Assembly: GCA_964421005.1 (NCBI GenBank)
Contig: CAYQUV010000001.1
Location: 1-57,809, forward strand
From: CAYQUV01 sp964421005
GTDB lineage: Bacteria > Patescibacteriota > Minisyncoccia > Minisyncoccales > CG1-02-41-26
Reading direction: 5' to 3'
Length of the DNA: 57,809 nt
The notes under the pieces were generated by a model. That model searched no databases. It saw only the letters and a program-made list of their open reading frames with translations, and was not told the origin of the DNA. The translations under genes were made by a program, and so were the position numbers. Below, in pieces: positions 36,034 to 43,918 of this stretch (within the stretch, counting starts at the first letter, position 1; every line of letters begins with the position of its first letter).

Positions 36034-36105
36034 AGGCCAGGGCGGGATTTGCACCCGCGTATATTGGTTTTGCAGACCAATGCCTTGCTGCTTGGCTACC
36101 TGGCC
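36034..36105 (-). tRNA. tRNA-Cys(GCA)
   Basis: Acceptor GGCCAGG / CCTGGCC with discriminator U, as usual for tRNA-Cys. Anticodon GCA in loop C-T-G-C-A-A-A. The T loop is GTGCAAATC rather than GTTCAAATC, so U55 is G here. CCA is not encoded. Confidence 0.92.
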
Positions 36106-36132
36106 AAAACTGTTTATCACATTAATTAAATC

Positions 36133-36495
36133 TTAATTTCTCTGGTTTTTCAAGGTTCGATTTTCTTCAAGTTCGCTCAAAATTCTATCAACTTTCTGCT
36201 CTCTTTGCAATTCTTTATCCTCAAAGAATTCTATTTTCGGCACAAATTTAATTTCCAGACGTTTGTTTAAAATCTGCTGGATATTGTAAATTTCTCTGTT
36301 TAAAGCTACCAAAACTTTTTTAGCTTCTTTCTCGGGGAAAACGGAAATAAAAACTTTGCTCTGGCTTAAATCTTTTGAGGTTTCAACCTCGGTTACGGTA
36401 ACCAGAATATTTTTTGCCAGACTTAGTTCTTTCAATATAATTTTACCTAATTCTTTTTTTATTAAACTGTTTATTTTTTTGATTCTTTCTGACAT
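36133..36495 (-). CDS. rbfA: Ribosome-binding factor A
   Basis: 120 aa, type II KH-like fold. The N-terminus I-N-S-L-I-K-K-E-L-G-K-I-I, then I-L-V-T-V-T-E-V-E-T-S-K-D-L, V-F-I-S-V-F and L-E-I-K-F-V-P-K-I-E-F match RbfA, which matures 16S rRNA in the 30S subunit. It lies 18 bp after infB, the usual infB-rbfA arrangement. Confidence 0.92.
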   Translation of the reverse strand: MSERIKKINSLIKKELGKIILKELSLAKNILVTVTEVETSKDLSQSKVFISVFPEKEAKKVLVALNREIYNIQQILNKRLEIKFVPKIEFFEDKELQREQKVDRILSELEENRTLKNQRN

Positions 36496-36513
36496 CAGTT
36501 GAAATTAAAATTT

Positions 36514-38025
36514 TTACAGGGCTTTTTTGACTTTTTCGGTCTTGAAAACAGCCAATACATCCCCTTCTTCAATATCCGGCCCCTCCTCAAACAGAATCCC
36601 GATTTCTTTCCCCTTGCCGGCCGTAGCAATTTCTTTCTTTTCCTGCTCAATGCTCCTGATTCTCCCTTTGCCTATTACTTCTCCATCTCTTAAAACCTCG
36701 CCTTCTGTTTCTTTTGTTATCTCTCCTTCAATCACCCTGCCGCCGACAATCTGTTTGTCCTTATTTTTTTTAAACAAAACTAAAATTTTAACCTTACCCA
36801 GGTCAATTCTCTTTGTTTCTGGAGTCAAAAGTTTTTCCATTTCTTTTCTTACCTCTTCAACAAGTTCGTAAACTACTTCAAAAATTTTAGGAGAAAGTTT
36901 TTTTTGCCGGCTGAAAAAGCGAGCGTTCTCATCCATTTTTACCCTGAAGCCGAAAATTTTAGCTCTTGAGTTTTCGGCAAGTTGAATATCAGAAACCCCG
37001 ATATTACCAACTTCACTCTTTATAATTCTCAAAATTACCTCTTCCTGAGGAATACTCCCCAAAACATCTTCAATTGCCTCCAAGGAACCTAGAACATCGG
37101 CTCTCAAAATAATGTTTAAAACTTTTTTCCCCTCAGATATTGAGAGAACCCGAGATTCTTTTTCTTTCTCCTTTTCTTTTTCCTTTTGAATTTCTTCTCT
37201 GGCTGCTTCAAGTTCAGAGAAAACTCTGAATTTTTCTCCGACTTTAGGAACTTTTTCAAACCCCAAAACCTGAACCGGCTGTGAGGGGAAAGCTTCTCTT
37301 ATCGTTTTTCCCTGAAAATCGGTTAAACTTTTAACCCTGCCGCAAGCAGAGGAAGTACCTAAAACATCATTTTCTTTCAAGATTCCTTTTCTTATGAGCA
37401 AAGTAGCAACCGGTCCTTTTTTGGCATCAAGAAGGCTTTCAATAACTGTTCCTTCAGCTTTACCCGAAATAACTGTTTTCAAATCTTCAATTTCGGCCAC
37501 CAAAAGAATAGTTTCTAAAAGATCTTCTATTCCTTCGCCTGTTTTGCCGGAAGTGAGAATAGACGGAACTTTTCCTCCCAAAGATTCGACTAAAACTCCG
37601 TTTTCAGAAAGTTCTTTCTTTACTTTTTCCACCTGGGCTTCCGGTCTGTCGATTTTATTCAAGCTAACAATTATTGGAATCTGGGCTTTTTTACAGGCTA
37701 AAATTGCCTCTTTTGTCTGAGCTTTTACTCCTTCAGTCGCATCAACCACCAGAACAGCTATATCAGCCACCTTAGCCCCTCTGCTTCTCATTGCCGAAAA
37801 AACTTCATGACCGGGAGTATCAATGAAAGTAATTTTTTTACCGCCTTTCTCAATTTCATAAGCTCCGATATGCTGAGTGATTCCTCCTGCTTCTTTTTCG
37901 GTTATTTTTATGTCTTTAATCTTTTCAATCAAAGTGCTTTTACCGTGATCAACATGGCCTAGAACAACCACTACCGGCGGCTTGGTTATTTCTTCTTTTT
38001 CAATTTTTTCTTTTTCTTCAACCAT
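36514..38025 (-). CDS. infB: Translation initiation factor IF-2 (minimal form)
   Basis: 503 aa from the ATG at 38025 (M-V-E-E-K-E-K), nine bases inside an upstream in-frame TTG (38034). The GTPase domain begins almost at once: G1 G-H-V-D-H-G-K-S at residue 22, G3 D-T-P-G-H-E, G4 N-K-I-D. Domains II, III and IV follow. The large N-terminal region of E. coli IF-2 is missing, which is common in reduced genomes. It delivers fMet-tRNA to the 30S subunit. Confidence 0.96.
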   Translation of the reverse strand: MVEEKEKIEKEEITKPPVVVVLGHVDHGKSTLIEKIKDIKITEKEAGGITQHIGAYEIEKGGKKITFIDTPGHEVFSAMRSRGAKVADIAVLVVDATEGVKAQTKEAILACKKAQIPIIVSLNKIDRPEAQVEKVKKELSENGVLVESLGGKVPSILTSGKTGEGIEDLLETILLVAEIEDLKTVISGKAEGTVIESLLDAKKGPVATLLIRKGILKENDVLGTSSACGRVKSLTDFQGKTIREAFPSQPVQVLGFEKVPKVGEKFRVFSELEAAREEIQKEKEKEKEKESRVLSISEGKKVLNIILRADVLGSLEAIEDVLGSIPQEEVILRIIKSEVGNIGVSDIQLAENSRAKIFGFRVKMDENARFFSRQKKLSPKIFEVVYELVEEVRKEMEKLLTPETKRIDLGKVKILVLFKKNKDKQIVGGRVIEGEITKETEGEVLRDGEVIGKGRIRSIEQEKKEIATAGKGKEIGILFEEGPDIEEGDVLAVFKTEKVKKAL

Positions 38026-38075
38026 ATAAAGCATCTTATCTCATTATTTTTCTTATTTCAAGCAAAAAATTTTAA

Positions 38076-38100
38076 AAAACCGCCCCGAAAGGGCGTTTTT
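38076..38100. terminator. Bidirectional terminator upstream of infB
   Basis: CGCCC-CGAAA-GGGCG is flanked by A6 and T5, so both strands give a hairpin followed by T residues. On the minus strand it would end the tRNA-Ser(CGA) transcript before infB. Confidence 0.8.
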
Positions 38101-38331
38101 ACTAGTAACTTTTCGTGATACCTTTTTGGAAAAAAGCGGTGTGTATTTGAAAAAATCCGAACTGATTTTGCGCGCGATTGGCTCGGCGGGCGGAATTCCT
38201 CCCGGGCTCCCTTTCTGCTCGCTTCGCTTTGAAGCGGAAGCAAAAAGCAAACCGCCAAAGAACCTGAAAAAATGTTGGCTCGAACTTTATTTTGAAAGAC
38301 AAAAAATTCAATTTTGCGCCTAAATAAAATC

Positions 38332-38364
38332 GGCTGGCGAGCCCTCGCAGAGGGCGAGCCAGCC
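38332..38364. repeat. Strong GC-rich hairpin downstream of tRNA-Ser(CGA)
   Basis: GGCTGGC-GA-GCCCTC-GCA-GAGGGC-GA-GCCAGCC: two perfect stems (7 and 6 bp) separated by facing GA/GA, which can form tandem sheared pairs, with a 3-nt loop. There is no T run. It lies 16 nt from the tRNA 3' end. The rest of 38101-38331 is noncoding with a GC-rich patch at 38168-38240. Confidence 0.7.
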
Positions 38365-38379
38365 TCAATGCTTTCCAAC

Positions 38380-38470
38380 TGGCGGAGAGGGTGGGATTTG
38401 AACCCACGTGTCCTTACGGACCATCGGTTTTCGAAACCGCGCCGTTATGTCCAAACTTCGGTACCTCTCC
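38380..38470 (-). tRNA. tRNA-Ser(CGA)
   Basis: Acceptor GGAGAGG / CCTCTCC, anticodon CGA in loop T-T-C-G-A-A-A, a long variable arm (GGTCCGTAAGGACAC) and T arm GGTTCAAATCC. CCA is encoded. 91 nt including CCA. The reading frame of the upstream homing endonuclease remnant runs into its 5' half. Confidence 0.94.
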
Positions 38471-39583
38471 ATATTTACTTCTAAAAAATTGTTTAAATTT
38501 ATTTAGATGTTTTGGATTAGAAAACCCTATTATCCGAAAGTAATCAATAATTTCTTTTTCTCTTCTTAAAAAAACACTAAATTTTGTATTACGAGTTGGA
38601 TGAAGTCCAAATTGTTCTAATTTTGTTTTGAAAAAATAGAATCGGAAGAGATCGATTTGTAAAATTCATTGCGCAGTTAAAATAAACTTTATCTTTATAA
38701 GGATGTCCATCAATATAGAGACATCCATCGGTATCAAATAAACCTTTTAAACATGATTTAGTAAAAAATTCCGACTTCCTAATCCAATAAGGCGCCCTTA
38801 TCTGTTGCCTGACCTTCTCTCCTATTTTTAATCCTACACTAAGCATAAACTCCACTAGTTCAGTTTTTGAGACAACAATATTTACTATATTTTCTCCTTT
38901 TATTTCTCGCACTGAAGGTTTTAATTTAAAAAGTTTTTGAAAAAGATTATTAACGTACTGTATAAAATCTCTATCATCAAACTTATGAAGAACTATTGTC
39001 GCTTGTCTTGGTGTAATATTTCCATCTCCTAAAACAATACCAACAAACTCAGCCAAATCTTCAGAAAACTCTGGCTTCTTGATAGGTTTTCTTTTAAAGA
39101 ATTTGCTTCTATCAATAAACTTTCCTTTACTTTCCCACCATTCACACCATTTCTTCTTACGATATTCCGGGTCTCCGCCCATCCTACCATATTTTTATGT
39201 GCAGATAATCCGCCAACTTTAGCGCCTTTATTGACATATCAAAACGGTTCTTTTATTTTAATATCTTTTGGTAAAGGAATTCCTGCTTTTTGACAGCGTT
39301 TTTTTAAACCAGGTAATGAAATTAAAAATTTTTCTCTTTTCCAATCAGTCATCGACCTTGCATGGATTCCAGCAAGTGCGGCAAATTCTTTTAAGCTTAA
39401 ACCTAATTGATTTTGGATTCTTTTCAAAAAAATTCTTTGTCCTCCTTTAAGGAATACAACCCGTTTATAACATTTATATTTTATTTCCAAATCAGCCATA
39501 TCACTATCATAAATAAGATACACAAGCAATCTTAGACAATCCAATATTTGCTTCTCTACAGGTAAAACAATTCTCTCAGCCAA
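38414..39583 (-). pseudogene. Decaying LAGLIDADG homing endonuclease gene with N-terminal helix-turn-helix region
   Basis: One ancestral gene is now split. Part 1 (39583-39239) encodes 114 aa with an HTH-like segment (L-S-L-K-E-F-A-A-L-A-G-I-H), starts at TTG behind GGAGGAG, and ends in TGA. The same frame continues (Y-V-N-K-G-A-K-V-G-G-L-S-A-H-K). A -1 slip in an A5 run near 39195-39199 then leads to part 2 (39182-38589). Part 2 carries both LAGLIDADG helices: L-A-E-F-V-G-I-V-L-G-D-G-N and L-K-G-L-F-D-T-D-G. A slip in a T6 run near 38635 cuts it off. The corrected frame continues F-F-K-T-K-L-E-Q-F-G-L-H-P ... and stops at 38414 inside tRNA-Ser(CGA). These enzymes cut DNA to spread their own gene or host intron. 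Confidence 0.85.
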
Positions 39584-39681
39584 TTAGAAGCACTCCTCCA
39601 ATTTTTAAGATACCATTAAATTAAAATTAAGTCAAAATAAGAACCTTTCGTATGTTTGCCTTCGGGCAAGTTATTAAATAA

Positions 39682-39711
39682 AAATTTGCGGAGAACCTTC
39701 TCCGCAAATTT
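39682..39711 (-). terminator. Terminator after the histidine kinase gene
   Basis: AAATTTGCGGAGAA-CC-TTCTCCGCAAATTT, a 14-bp perfect inverted repeat (effective loop 4 nt). On the minus strand the stem ends in TTT and runs into TTATTTAAT. Confidence 0.75.
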
Positions 39712-39745
39712 AATGATTACGAAACTTTAGAATAAATTTGAAAAC

Positions 39746-40957
39746 TCAAAGAGTCAAGGGAAATCTCATTAAAAAAGATGTTTTTTCTTCATCGCTCTGG
39801 CAGTAAATTTCAGCATCATGAAGGTCTAAAATCTGATAAACCACTGAAAGTCCAAGACCGGTACTTTCTTTTTTTGTCGTGAAAAAAGGCTCAAAGATTT
39901 TGTCCAATATTTCTCCCGGGATCTTTTGGCCAAAAGAAGAATTACTGATTTCCACACAAACAAAATTATTTTCCCGCCATGTCCTCACCCAGATAAAACT
40001 TTTTTCAACTTTTCCTCCTTCCATTGCTTCTTGGGCGTTCTTGAAAATGTTGAGGAATACTTTTTTCAACTGGAAGGAACTGGCTAAAACAGGAGAAAAT
40101 TGACTGGAAAACTCAATTTCTATCTGTTCTTTGGGAAAATTTGATTGTTTTTTGAAATCATTGAGAGAATCAAGAATTAAAGAGTTAAGGTCAAGAGGTG
40201 CTAAAGGAGTTTCTTCACGACCAAACTCCAGATGGTTTTTCAGACATTCTTCCATTCTTTTTACTTCTCTCACAATTATTTCAGCTATTTCCTTTCGAGA
40301 GTCGCCTTCTGAGAATGACCCGGCTAATCTCTCGGCAAAACCTCCGAGAGTTGCCAGAGGATTTCTTAATTCATGGGCTAATTTCAACCACTCTTCACCT
40401 AAAGTAGCTAATCTCACCGCTTTAGCCAATGCCCTTTCCTTTCTCTGCAATTTTTCATAGGTTGTGGCATTAACAATAGCCCAAGCAATATGAGAAGTGA
40501 TTTGTTGGACCAGGTCAATCTCTTCTCCGGATATTTCATCATCTCTAAGAATATCCAGAACTACAATTCCTAAAACTTCTCCCAAAAACATTATAGGAAC
40601 AAACAATATTGATTTGGTCTCTTCTCCCCGAGACCATTCTTTCTGTTCCCTGGTTAAAAGAGAACTGGTTTCTATATCTTCTATTAAAACAGATTTCTTT
40701 TCTCTCAATACTTTTTCCAGAGGACGGTGCTCGTCAAAAGAAAATTTCTTTCCTATTCCGTGGTATTCTTTTGGATGGCCGGCCAACAAATAAAAATAAC
40801 GTTTTTCGTTCTCGTTTACCATATAGATACAACATCTCTTCTTCAAAAGTTTGTTAATTCTTTCACTGAGAACTTGAAGTCTTTCTTTCACAGATAGACC
40901 GGTATGAGAAAGCTCATCGGAAATTTCAAGAATCTCCAGATTTGTTTCTCTTTCCAT
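39746..40957 (-). CDS. Orphan soluble histidine kinase with GAF domain
   Basis: 403 aa with no membrane segment. A GAF sensor region (about residues 20-165; V-L-I-E-D-I ... I-L-F-V-P-I-M-F-L-G-E-V-L-G-I-V-V-L-D) precedes the HisKA domain with phospho-acceptor His in L-A-H-E-L-R-N-P-L near residue 195. The HATPase domain has an N box N-I-F-K-N-A-Q-E-A-M, an F box (I-F-E-P-F-F-T-T-K) and a G box (S-T-G-L-G-L-S-V). No response regulator is in the window, so the partner is unknown. The start is marked by a clear AAGGAG, rare in this window. Confidence 0.93.
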   Translation of the reverse strand: MERETNLEILEISDELSHTGLSVKERLQVLSERINKLLKKRCCIYMVNENEKRYFYLLAGHPKEYHGIGKKFSFDEHRPLEKVLREKKSVLIEDIETSSLLTREQKEWSRGEETKSILFVPIMFLGEVLGIVVLDILRDDEISGEEIDLVQQITSHIAWAIVNATTYEKLQRKERALAKAVRLATLGEEWLKLAHELRNPLATLGGFAERLAGSFSEGDSRKEIAEIIVREVKRMEECLKNHLEFGREETPLAPLDLNSLILDSLNDFKKQSNFPKEQIEIEFSSQFSPVLASSFQLKKVFLNIFKNAQEAMEGGKVEKSFIWVRTWRENNFVCVEISNSSFGQKIPGEILDKIFEPFFTTKKESTGLGLSVVYQILDLHDAEIYCQSDEEKTSFLMRFPLTL

Positions 40958-41107
40958 TTTTTTCTCCTTTTTAATGTACCAAATCTAATTTTGTTAATTT
41001 TTAGTATCTCTTTCAGGGACAGGTCAATAGACAAAATCCTCTGAATTTTGCTCAAAGAAAGTTCTGACATCGTCCAGCAGACACCACATTTGACATGTTG
41101 CGAAATG

Positions 41108-41181
41108 TGGACCCAGTGGGAGTCGAACCCACGACCTCCCGCATGCCGAGCGGACGCTCTAGCCAGCTGAGCTATGGGCCC
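41108..41181 (-). tRNA. tRNA-Ala(GGC)
   Basis: Acceptor GGGCCCA / TGGGTCC, loop T-C-G-G-C-A-T with anticodon GGC, T arm GGTTCGACTCC. Position 3 pairs G-C and not the usual G3-U70; the G-U in the acceptor is at another pair (G4-C69 region reads CCCA/TGGG). CCA is not encoded. Identity is from the anticodon. Confidence 0.9.
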
Positions 41182-41196
41182 TTAAAAATTAAAACT

Positions 41197-41272
41197 TGGA
41201 GCGGGAGACGGGATTCGAACCCGCGATCTTTTCGTTGGCAACGAAACGCTCTACCAGCTGAGCTACTCCCGC
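41197..41272 (-). tRNA. tRNA-Gly(GCC)
   Basis: Acceptor GCGGGAG / CTCCCGC, discriminator U, anticodon GCC in loop T-T-G-C-C-A-A, T arm GGTTCGAATCC. CCA is encoded. Confidence 0.95.
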
Positions 41273-41291
41273 AAATTTTTTTCTTGTTTTG

Positions 41292-41364
41292 TGCCGCGGT
41301 CCGGAGTCGAACCGGAATCTCATGTTTTTCAGACATGCGCCGTGACCACCTTGGCTACCGCGGC
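41292..41364 (-). tRNA. tRNA-Phe(GAA)
   Basis: Acceptor GCCGCGG / CCGCGGC, anticodon GAA in loop C-T-G-A-A-A-A, T arm GGTTCGACTCC. CCA is not encoded. Confidence 0.94.
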
Positions 41365-41368
41365 ATAG

Positions 41369-41442
41369 TGGGCGATGTAGGACTCGAACCTACGACCTCC
41401 TCGGTGTAAACGAGACGCTCTAGCCAGCTGAGCTAATCGCCC
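41369..41442 (-). tRNA. tRNA-Val(TAC)
   Basis: Acceptor GGGCGAT / ATCGCCC, anticodon TAC in loop T-T-T-A-C-A-C, T arm GGTTCGAGTCC. Only 4 nt separate it from tRNA-Phe. CCA is not encoded. Confidence 0.94.
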
Positions 41443-41455
41443 CAATTAAAATTTG

Positions 41456-41541
41456 TGCCCAGGGTGGGACTTGAACCCACACGCCCAAAAATTGAGCATA
41501 GCTCCTCAAGCTATCGCGTATACCGATTCCGCCACCTGGGC
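41456..41541 (-). tRNA. tRNA-Leu(GAG)
   Basis: Acceptor GCCCAGG / CCTGGGC, anticodon GAG in loop T-T-G-A-G-G-A, long variable arm, T arm GGTTCAAGTCC. CCA is not encoded. Confidence 0.93.
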
Positions 41542-41555
41542 TTTTATTCTTATTA

Positions 41556-41954
41556 TTATTTCTTTTCCTTAAACTCTCTTGTTTTTAATTTTGCTTTCTT
41601 GCCCACTCTCTTTCTTAAGTAATAAAGTTTTGCCCTTCTTACTTTTCCTCTAGAAACTATTTCAATTTTTTCAACAGAAGGGGAATGTAAAGGAAAAATT
41701 CTCTCCACCCCGACGCCGTCAATAATTCTTCTGACGGTAATGGTTGAAGAAATTCCTTTGCCGTGTTTTTTGGCTAAAACCACTCCTTCAAAAATCTGGG
41801 TTCTTTCCCTTTCCTCTTCTTTTGACCCTTTACCCTTTTTAGGTTTGGTAATTTCTTTGATTTTCTGGTAAACCCGGACGGTATCACCCGGCCTGATGTC
41901 CGGCAAATCTTCTTTCAAATACGGTTTTAAAAATGTTTTAACTGCTTTTATCAT
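41556..41954 (-). CDS. rplS: Ribosomal protein bL19
   Basis: 132 aa. The core D-I-R-P-G-D-T-V-R-V, then F-E-G-V-V-L-A-K-K-H-G-K-G, S-T-I-T-V-R-R, G-V-G-V-E-R-I-F-P-L-H-S-P and K-L-Y-Y-L-R is diagnostic. A short charged insertion (K-K-G-K-G-S-K-E-E-E-R-E, about residues 40-52) sits in the first loop, and the C-terminus is a lysine-rich tail. bL19 lies at the 30S-50S interface. It leads into the downstream tRNA cluster with 14 bp between them, so tRNAs may be cut from its mRNA. Confidence 0.95.
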   Translation of the reverse strand: MIKAVKTFLKPYLKEDLPDIRPGDTVRVYQKIKEITKPKKGKGSKEEERERTQIFEGVVLAKKHGKGISSTITVRRIIDGVGVERIFPLHSPSVEKIEIVSRGKVRRAKLYYLRKRVGKKAKLKTREFKEKK

Positions 41955-42008
41955 ATGATAATTATCTTATCTCAATTCTTATTCAAAGTAAAGTTTAACT
42001 CAATTTTG

Positions 42009-42082
42009 TGTCCCTACCCCGATTTGAACGGGGAACCTTGACCTCCGCAGGGTCACGCTCTATCCAATTGAGCTATAGGGAC
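42009..42082 (-). tRNA. tRNA-Arg(GCG)
   Basis: Acceptor GTCCCTA / TAGGGAC, anticodon stem TGACC / GGTCA, loop C-T-G-C-G-G-A with anticodon GCG, T arm CCCCG-TTCAAAT-CGGGG. Most bacteria use ACG (inosine-modified) for CGU/CGC. CCA is not encoded. Confidence 0.9.
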
Positions 42083-42188
42083 ATCTATTATATTGTATAG
42101 AGACATCTATAAGAATATCTATAAGGATATCGGAGCACAAGTCGCATTATTCACTATTATTATATACCACTATTATATATCACAAAAC

Positions 42189-42217
42189 TTGGTCGATTTC
42201 AATTCTTGAAGTATAAT
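42189..42217 (+). promoter_or_regulatory. Promoter of iorAB
   Basis: TTGGTC (42189-42194), a 17-bp spacer and TATAAT (42212-42217). The first usable ATG is at 42233, 15 nt after the -10, and a second is at 42245. The upstream TTG at 42206 lies inside the promoter and cannot be the start. Confidence 0.65.
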
Positions 42218-42232
42218 GAAATCTATAATACA

Positions 42233-43900
42233 ATGAAAAAAATTATGACTGACATTTTAAAAAATAAAGGAGAGTTGATTTTGCTCGGCAACGAAGCAAT
42301 AGTCCGGGGAGCTCTGGAATCAGGAGTTAAATTTGTTTCAACTTACCCGGGCACCCCGGCTTCTGAAATCGGGAATACTTTTTCAAAAATAGCAAAAGAA
42401 GCCAAGGTTTACTTTGAATTTTCAACCAACGAGAAAGTTGCTATGGAAGCTGCTGCCGGAGCGGCTTTTTCCGGGATAAGGAGTTTAGTGGCAATGAAAC
42501 ACTTCGGCTTAAATGTTGCCTCTGATTTTTTAATGCCTCTCGTTTATTCAGGAGTCAAAACCGGCATGGTAATTGCTATTGCCGACGATCCGGGCTGTTC
42601 AAGCTCGGCTCAATCCGAACAAGATTCGAGGGCTCTAAGTTTATTGGCCCATATTCCAACTCTTACTCCAGCCACTCCCCAGGAATGTAAAGATTTTACA
42701 AAACTTGCTTTTGAAATTTCTGAAAAATATAAAATCCCGGTGATGCTTCTGGAAACAACAAGGGTAGCTTTACAGGCGGCTCCGGTTAAGTTGGAAAAAA
42801 TCTCTCCTTCTGCTAAAAAAGCGAAATTCGTCAAAAACCCTCACCAGTTCGTAACCATGCCGCCCCGAGTTCTTGAAATGAAAAAAGAGCTTCTCGAAAA
42901 AATTGAGAAAATTAAAAAAGAATATTCTGAAAAAAATTATTTAAATAAAACCTCCAAAACAAAATCTTCTAAATCCCAAATTGGAATAATTGCTTCTGGT
43001 GTTTCTTATTTATATACAAAAGAAGCATTAGAAGAACTCGGGTTGAATTTGCCAATTCTAAAGATTAATTTCTTTTATCCTCTACCTGAAAAGAAAATAA
43101 AAGATTTCGTTAAAAAGCTGAAAAAGGTTCTGGTAGTTGAAGAACTTGAACCTTATTTGGAGAAAGAAGTCAAGAGACTAGCTTGTGAAGTTAATCCGAA
43201 TCTTGAAATTTCCGGAAAAAATCTTTTGCCTGTTATAGGTGAACTAAAACCGGAATATGTAATTGAGGCAGTAGCAAAAGTAACTGGTAAAAGATGGGCT
43301 CTACCCATCAACCAGTCTAATTCCAAACCAAAACTTCCTGCTTTCCCGAAAAGGCTCCCCCAACTCTGTCCCGGCTGCCCTTACTGGCTGGTGTTTCAGG
43401 GAGTAAAAAACGCAGTTGATAAAAAAGAGGTGATTTTTGGAGGAGAAATTGGCTGTTATATGTTAGCCGGTTTGCCCCCTCATAACATTCAGGATTATCT
43501 TTATTGTATGGGTTCTTCTGTAGGGATAGCTCACGGAATTAAAAAAACAACAAATCAAAAACTTATCACTTTTGTTGGTGACTCTTCTTTTTTCCACGCC
43601 GGCATCCCGGCTTTGATAAACGCCGTTAACAACAAATCAAATCCTTTAATTATTATTATGGATAACAAAACAACGGCAATGACCGGTCATCAGCCTCATC
43701 CCGGGCTTAGTAAAACCGGGATGGGAGAGGAAACAACAATAATAAAAATTGAAGACATTGTCAGGGCTTGCGGTGTCAAAAATCTAAAAATTATTGACCC
43801 AATAAACCAGAAAGAATTTATAAAAACTATCAAACAGTTCATAAAAAATAAAGAAATATCTGTTATAATCGCCAGAAGGCCGTGCATATTCGTTAAATAA
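42233..43900 (+). CDS. iorA: Indolepyruvate:ferredoxin oxidoreductase alpha subunit (lacking the C-terminal ferredoxin domain)
   Basis: 555 aa. It is a TPP enzyme that decarboxylates aryl-pyruvates from aromatic amino acids to acyl-CoA with reduction of ferredoxin. The N-terminal pyrimidine domain has S-T-Y-P-G-T-P-A-S-E-I-G. The TPP site has C-P-G-C-P-Y-W near residue 385 and V-G-D-S-S-F-F-H-A-G-I-P-A-L ... V-N-N. Archaeal IorA ends with two [4Fe-4S] motifs; here the protein stops at I-I-A-R-R-P-C with no cluster domain, so electrons must leave another way. The gene forms an operon with iorB. Confidence 0.92.
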   Translation: MKKIMTDILKNKGELILLGNEAIVRGALESGVKFVSTYPGTPASEIGNTFSKIAKEAKVYFEFSTNEKVAMEAAAGAAFSGIRSLVAMKHFGLNVASDFLMPLVYSGVKTGMVIAIADDPGCSSSAQSEQDSRALSLLAHIPTLTPATPQECKDFTKLAFEISEKYKIPVMLLETTRVALQAAPVKLEKISPSAKKAKFVKNPHQFVTMPPRVLEMKKELLEKIEKIKKEYSEKNYLNKTSKTKSSKSQIGIIASGVSYLYTKEALEELGLNLPILKINFFYPLPEKKIKDFVKKLKKVLVVEELEPYLEKEVKRLACEVNPNLEISGKNLLPVIGELKPEYVIEAVAKVTGKRWALPINQSNSKPKLPAFPKRLPQLCPGCPYWLVFQGVKNAVDKKEVIFGGEIGCYMLAGLPPHNIQDYLYCMGSSVGIAHGIKKTTNQKLITFVGDSSFFHAGIPALINAVNNKSNPLIIIMDNKTTAMTGHQPHPGLSKTGMGEETTIIKIEDIVRACGVKNLKIIDPINQKEFIKTIKQFIKNKEISVIIARRPCIFVK

Positions 43901-43918
43901 TAAATTCATCAATTAAAA

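Noticed and set aside
34820..36129. Plus-strand ORFs at 34820-35131 and 35935-36129 with V-G-L-E-P-T-R-type sequences
   Set aside because: These are antisense translations of tRNA genes (T-arm complement gives this motif), a well-known annotation artefact.
38053..38407. Overlapping ORFs in the GC-rich patch after tRNA-Ser(CGA)
   Set aside because: Several frames on both strands are open only because the patch is GC-rich; none has a start signal or protein-like motifs, and two run through the tRNA.
39239..39241. UGA recoding (as in Gracilibacteria), suggested by the in-frame TGA in the homing endonuclease
   Set aside because: Other genes here end in TGA (for example mnmA and the small membrane ORF) and long core genes need no recoding; the same gene also has two frameshifts, so decay is simpler.
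41095..41409. 104-aa plus-strand ORF with V-E-P-T-T-S-R-M-P
   Set aside because: It lies across the complements of four tRNAs and is an artefact of the same kind.
42095..42135. Short ATCTATAAG-type tandem words before iorA
   Set aside because: Imperfect, AT-rich and with only two copies; not distinguishable from chance.
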